A DNA stretch of 64,000 nt from Paenibacillus sp. 1001270B_150601_E10. Its GTDB lineage: Bacteria; Bacillota; Bacilli; Paenibacillales; Paenibacillaceae. A program made the translations under genes and the position numbers. Under the pieces are notes generated by a model that saw only the letters and a program-made list of their open reading frames with translations, was not told where the DNA came from and made no database searches. Each line of letters begins with the position of its first letter. Position 1 is the first letter of the stretch. Positions 60,379 through 64,000 of the stretch are shown one piece after another. Location: the NCBI RefSeq assembly GCF_015558675.1, contig NZ_JADMOL010000002.1:161975-225974 (forward strand). The letters run 5' to 3'.

Positions 60379-61692
60379 CTAGGCATTCTTCGCTGCATCA
60401 AGATTCATCACAGCTTGTTGATAGGTATCTAGCAGCCTCCTTGTCACGGTGGAGATGCGATATCGTTCATTCACATGATCTCTGCCCCAGTGGGTAAGCA
60501 TTCGCCGATCCTGCTCGTTCAAGTTGAGCACACGCTCAATCTCGGACATCAGCTTCACGATGGTAAAGGACTCTGGGGTAGAGCCATGATCGCCGAACCA
60601 GCTGTCCCAGGCAGCGGAGGCATTTGAAGAATGAACGGCCCCAATGTACCCTTTGGTTCCGAACGCGATAAACGGCAGCATGCTGGCCATTGCCTCTAAG
60701 CCGACTCGTCCTGTGCCTATTACACAATCTGCAACCTGAAAGTACGAATGAATGTTTACGGTTTCTCCTGTAAAGGTAAGAATCTGCTGCGGGTAGAGCA
60801 GGTGCTCTTGCTTTGCTAGATCGGAGAGCAGTTTTTCGTCTTTGCCGTCTCCAACGATAAGCATATAAAGTCGCTGAAAACCAAAATTTCTTAAGGCTGA
60901 GGCTGCATGAATAACCTGCTTGCAAATGTCCGCCTTCTCCCAGGATAATCGGCTCGCATACATCGCGATCAAGGCATCCTGAGGCAATCCAAGTTTCTTT
61001 CTTAGATGTTCGCGGTAGACGCGGCTCCTCGGTTGGTATTCATCGACATCAATGCCGTTAGGAATTAAGTGTGAGCTGATTCCATTGGTGCGAAGCATTC
61101 GTTCTACCGCAGGACTAACGCTGATGACGATGGCATCCTTCATCTCTTCTAGGAAGGTATGATCGTAATACGTGCCGTGGACAGTAAATACAAAAGGAAT
61201 GTGGGCAGCTTCCGCTACAGCCTTTGCGATTTTTCCGGAAGGGAATTGGTGGGCGTGAATAATATGAATGGTATTGAGCTCCACGATGGAGGCAAGCATC
61301 TGAAGGAGCTCCTGCTCACGCTCGGTATTAGGCTCATGATAGTCCGTCACGAAGTCAAGCTCATACACAGGGCACCCAAGTCCATTGAAGGATTGAAGAA
61401 GTTTGCCTTGCTTGCCGGCTACCGTAACCTTCACTCCCTGGCGAAGCAGTTCCCGAGTAAGGGAGAGGGTGTAGGTTTCCGTTCCTCCGATGTTGAACTG
61501 ATCGAGAACCATCAAAATATGCAACGGCGGAGCGGATATTTTTTCTAGTGGGGAAAAAGAGGATCTTGAGGATCTTTGAGTGGAATCTCGCTTTCTGCGG
61601 GCATCTTGCTTGGAATGTGAAGGGGGATGGGAAGATTGCTTCGAGCTGGAAGTCTTGGCATTCTGGGCTGAAGATCGTTTACTGTTGCTCAT
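60379..61692 (-). CDS. Glycosyltransferase family 4 with a Ser/Lys/Arg-rich N-terminal tail
   Basis: A 437-residue protein. The first ~52 residues form a disordered basic tail (starting MSNSKRSSAQNAKTSSSK). A GT-B glycosyltransferase follows: LHILMVLDQFNIGGTETY, the later AMYASRLSWEKADICKQ, and GTGRVGLEAMASMLPFIAFG (the EX7E region here begins at GLEAMAS). GGATG precedes the ATG at 61692. It is first in the minus-strand operon with the CotS-family gene 15 bp downstream. A CATAAGTATA at 61740-61731 resembles a late-sporulation (SigK) -10 only partly. Confidence 0.85.
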   Translation of the reverse strand: MSNSKRSSAQNAKTSSSKQSSHPPSHSKQDARRKRDSTQRSSRSSFSPLEKISAPPLHILMVLDQFNIGGTETYTLSLTRELLRQGVKVTVAGKQGKLLQSFNGLGCPVYELDFVTDYHEPNTEREQELLQMLASIVELNTIHIIHAHQFPSGKIAKAVAEAAHIPFVFTVHGTYYDHTFLEEMKDAIVISVSPAVERMLRTNGISSHLIPNGIDVDEYQPRSRVYREHLRKKLGLPQDALIAMYASRLSWEKADICKQVIHAASALRNFGFQRLYMLIVGDGKDEKLLSDLAKQEHLLYPQQILTFTGETVNIHSYFQVADCVIGTGRVGLEAMASMLPFIAFGTKGYIGAVHSSNASAAWDSWFGDHGSTPESFTIVKLMSEIERVLNLNEQDRRMLTHWGRDHVNERYRISTVTRRLLDTYQQAVMNLDAAKNA

Positions 61693-61892
61693 TCTTTCAC
61701 ATCCTTTCCACAGGCGTACACGTATACTGCTATACTTATGTCATTGCGAGTGGAATGGCATGTATATTAGCGGAAGGAGCTCAAAAAGTTGTAAATCTGT
61801 TCTCAGGCAGATGAACTTTCTTTTACAGCTGAATATAGTATAGAAGCGGGATCATGCGAGGATCTCTCGAGCGTTAAGAAGGAGCGATCTCC

Positions 61893-62879
61893 ATGTTACA
61901 CGATGAGCAAGCCCAAGAGCATGGATATGAACAGATCATGCATACTGCATGCAGCCGCTTTGATCTTGGCAGCTGGTCAGGGCAATTGGATCGGCTTAGC
62001 GGTTCCTTTAATGAAACCTTTCGCTTCAGCACGGACCGAGGAATGTACGTTATTCGCCTGCTTAATCCATCAACAAGCATCCCACGGCTTGAAGAGCTTC
62101 AGTCAGTTATCATGCATCTAAACGAGGAAGGGCTTCCTGTACCTCTGCCCTTTCTTACGCAAGAGAACACCTGCTTCTCCATTATTGATGAGCGCGTGGT
62201 ACAGGTTGCACCGAATCTGTCTGGTCAAAGATTCCATTGCCACAGCGAGCAGGTACACGCGAGCGGCCAAATGCTCAAGAGACTACATCGTACGCTGCTT
62301 GGACGCAAGTTGAACCTTAAGCCTGCGCATTCCTTCTATCCCACACAGGACTATTACACAGAAGCGCTAAAGCAGCTTCAACGATTAGATGGGATTCCTG
62401 CGAGTGAACTTGATCAAGTGGCATGTTATGCTGAGCGGATCGAACAGTCTTGGAACAGTATGGGAAGGCTCCCAAGCACTTTGATTCACGGAGACTGGCA
62501 TTTTTGGAACCAACTGTATACCAAGCATCGCATTAGTGCGGTACTCGACTTTGATTACATGGAAGAGGGAATTCGCATACATGATGTTGCCTATGCTTTA
62601 TGGTGCATCTATATCTTGCTGCCGCGCTATCAGGACACATTCGACGTTGCTTTCTTAGAAGGCTACGGCATGCTTACGTCTGAAGAACGAGAGCTGCTGC
62701 CGGCTGCTGTCGCGCGAATATCGTTGTTCTTCCTGCTGCATGCTGTGACGAGTGCTGATCCACTAGAAAAATGGGAGAAGCAGGTCCAAAGGCAGCTTCC
62801 GCTGCTTGCATGGCTTCAAGAAGAAGGCGGGAAGCGTATTAGCGCCGTTAAGCCTAACCACGATGAGAAGAGCCGTTAG
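61893..62879 (+). CDS. Phosphotransferase-family (APH/CotS-like kinase fold) protein
   Basis: A 328-residue protein of the aminoglycoside phosphotransferase/choline kinase superfamily. The catalytic loop is LIHGDWHFWNQLY (HGDxxxxN, about 198) and the metal motif is AVLDFDYMEEGIRIHDVAY. Unlike the CotS-family neighbour, all catalytic residues seem intact. The gene is divergent from the glycosyltransferase operon. A role as a spore-coat kinase or a small-molecule kinase is possible; no substrate is evident. GAAGGAG precedes the ATG. The stop codon lies inside the terminator stem. Confidence 0.85.
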   Translation: MLHDEQAQEHGYEQIMHTACSRFDLGSWSGQLDRLSGSFNETFRFSTDRGMYVIRLLNPSTSIPRLEELQSVIMHLNEEGLPVPLPFLTQENTCFSIIDERVVQVAPNLSGQRFHCHSEQVHASGQMLKRLHRTLLGRKLNLKPAHSFYPTQDYYTEALKQLQRLDGIPASELDQVACYAERIEQSWNSMGRLPSTLIHGDWHFWNQLYTKHRISAVLDFDYMEEGIRIHDVAYALWCIYILLPRYQDTFDVAFLEGYGMLTSEERELLPAAVARISLFFLLHAVTSADPLEKWEKQVQRQLPLLAWLQEEGGKRISAVKPNHDEKSR

Positions 62880-62910
62880 ACTAGTTATTAGGCTAACGGC
62901 TTTTTTATTT
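62871..62910 (+). terminator. Intrinsic terminator overlapping the end of the phosphotransferase gene
   Basis: AGCCGTTAG (62871-62879, containing the stop codon) pairs perfectly with CTAACGGCT (62893-62901). TTTTTATTT follows. Confidence 0.9.
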
Positions 62911-63050
62911 GATCGGAGTGTTGATCGATCTAGATGTTGTTTGTTGAGCTGCGGGGCAGGACAGTTTAGTTATATCTGTTTTTAACCTTACCTAGTAGGC
63001 TTACGTTGAATGAAAATCCATGTATCATAGGATCATAAGGAGGGATAACA

Positions 63051-63944
63051 TTGCATTCAAAACAAAATCTCGTTCTTGTTCAAGATTACAAGGATGATAA
63101 AGTTTACAGAGATCGTTTTAATCAATTAACGAGTCTCGTGTTTGATATAAATTTTGAAGATTGGTATCAAAAAGGATGTTGGGATGACCGCTACATATGC
63201 TATTCATTTCTAAAAGATCACGAAATCGTTGCTAATGTTTCCATCAGCAAAATGGATGTCAGGATTCATAGAGAAAACAAGAAAGCGATTCAAATAGGAA
63301 CGGTCGCTACTCATCCTGATTATAGGGGGATGGGCCTTTCTAGGGCATTAATGGAGCATGTTCTTCATCTTTACGAGCAAGAGTGTGATCTCTTCTTCTT
63401 ATTTGCTAATCGTTCTGCACTTGACTTTTATCCCAAATTTGGATTTGAACCCGTTCATGAATGGCAATTCGAACTTAAAAGGGATCCCATTCCAAATAGA
63501 GACTCTATCCTGCGCAAGCTTGATTGTTCCAGTGAAGAAGACTTGCAATTTATCAAACGAATGGTGCTATCCCGTAAACCGATTTCCGAGCAATTCGGGG
63601 TCAGCAATAACCAAGGGCTCTTTATGTTCTATGCATTACATGCATTTCCTGACTCCATCTATTATTCACAAGAGGATGACGCCATTGTTGTCTATCAACA
63701 GGAGGGTCATACGCTGCATCTATATGATGTCGTAAGTCAAGGTGATATAAATATGCAATGCTTGCTTAAGCGCATTGCAAATAAGGAGACGGAGAGTATT
63801 CATTTTCATTTCACGCCCGATCCGTGTATGGAGATCGCTCAATGCGAGCCGTGGGATAATGATGATGATAGGCTCTTTATTAAAGCTAACTTTGACCTGG
63901 ATAAAAAGGCAATGTTCCGTGTGCCTTTATTAGCGCATGCGTAG
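63051..63944 (+). CDS. GNAT-family N-acetyltransferase
   Basis: A 297-residue protein starting at TTG 63051, set by AGGAGGGAT seven bases upstream. The N-terminal half is a GNAT domain with IQIGTVATHPDYRGMGLSRALMEHVL (acetyl-CoA-binding motif A, about 85-110) and the later FANRSALDFYPKFGFEPV. The second half (about 150-297) is a weaker, possibly degenerate GNAT-like or sterol-carrier-like domain. The substrate is unknown. Its codon usage looks more AT-rich than its neighbours. Confidence 0.87.
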   Translation: MHSKQNLVLVQDYKDDKVYRDRFNQLTSLVFDINFEDWYQKGCWDDRYICYSFLKDHEIVANVSISKMDVRIHRENKKAIQIGTVATHPDYRGMGLSRALMEHVLHLYEQECDLFFLFANRSALDFYPKFGFEPVHEWQFELKRDPIPNRDSILRKLDCSSEEDLQFIKRMVLSRKPISEQFGVSNNQGLFMFYALHAFPDSIYYSQEDDAIVVYQQEGHTLHLYDVVSQGDINMQCLLKRIANKETESIHFHFTPDPCMEIAQCEPWDNDDDRLFIKANFDLDKKAMFRVPLLAHA

Positions 63945-64000
63945 AGTTTGAGAGCGAGTAGGATTTATGGAGACAGGTCAGGGGAAGGACAATAATGGAG

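Noticed and set aside
61731-61760. SigK promoter for the glycosyltransferase operon
   Set aside because: CATAAGTATA fits the CATA part but not the downstream TA spacing, and the -35 is not convincing.

Overview
The window looks like a chromosomal segment of a spore-forming, low-to-moderate G+C Firmicute, most likely Paenibacillus or a close relative. The grounds are strong AGGAGG-type ribosome binding sites, Bacillales-type Fur boxes and intrinsic terminators, a spore-coat glycan neighbourhood of the ytdA-ytcABC/cotS kind, a stalk-domain (copper amine oxidase N-like) lipoprotein, and several AraC-type regulators fused to siderophore-binding domains. I see no rRNA, tRNA, CRISPR array, prophage or insertion sequence. 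All functions are read from the sequence and from memory of the families; no search was run.

Layout. 1-102 is the tail of an unidentified gene. 388-8309 is an iron-siderophore uptake locus: two FecCD-type permeases, two AraC regulators carrying a fused substrate-binding domain, and two lipoprotein binding proteins. It has three Fur boxes and no ATPase. 8562-14545 is a galactose (Leloir) operon (galK, galE, galT and a mutarotase-like gene) with a divergent AraC regulator. 14814-18254 holds a stalk-domain lipoprotein and an ACT-domain malic enzyme behind a long structured leader. 18392-20766 is feoA plus a feoB split into two genes. 21419-24300 is a TrpXYZ-like ABC importer, followed by a chemotaxis receptor, an SDR oxidoreductase and three tiny genes.

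27873-32136 is a BmrCD-like heterodimeric drug exporter behind an attenuator and a possible leader peptide. 32310-35033 holds single housekeeping genes (DUF441, pcp, DinB, TrhA). 35333-41538 is a MoxR/DUF58/DUF4129 operon facing a very large coiled-coil TPM protein. 41872-44864 is an NAD salvage operon (Nudix/NrtR-like protein, pncB, nadD-like). 45079-47347 is a LacI regulator divergent from rhaD. 47755-53042 carries an esterase, a nucleoside-diphosphate-sugar-epimerase-like oxidoreductase, an LTA-synthase-like sulfatase, an SDR and a TetR regulator.

53193-62879 appears devoted to the spore surface: a polyaspartate/glutamate repeat protein; a three-gene sugar-nucleotide operon (nucleotidyltransferase, UDP-glucose dehydrogenase, epimerase); and, opposed to it, two glycosyltransferases around a CotS-family protein. 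The CotS protein and one glycosyltransferase carry Ser/Arg-rich basic tails. A lone phosphotransferase and a GNAT acetyltransferase close the window.

The observations I would follow first are the structured leader of the malic enzyme gene, the feo control region (promoter, early terminator, two CCTAGG-centred palindromes and no Fur box), the attenuated drug-exporter leader, the matched sensor/transport siderophore-binding pairs, and the opposite-charge low-complexity proteins in the spore-surface region.
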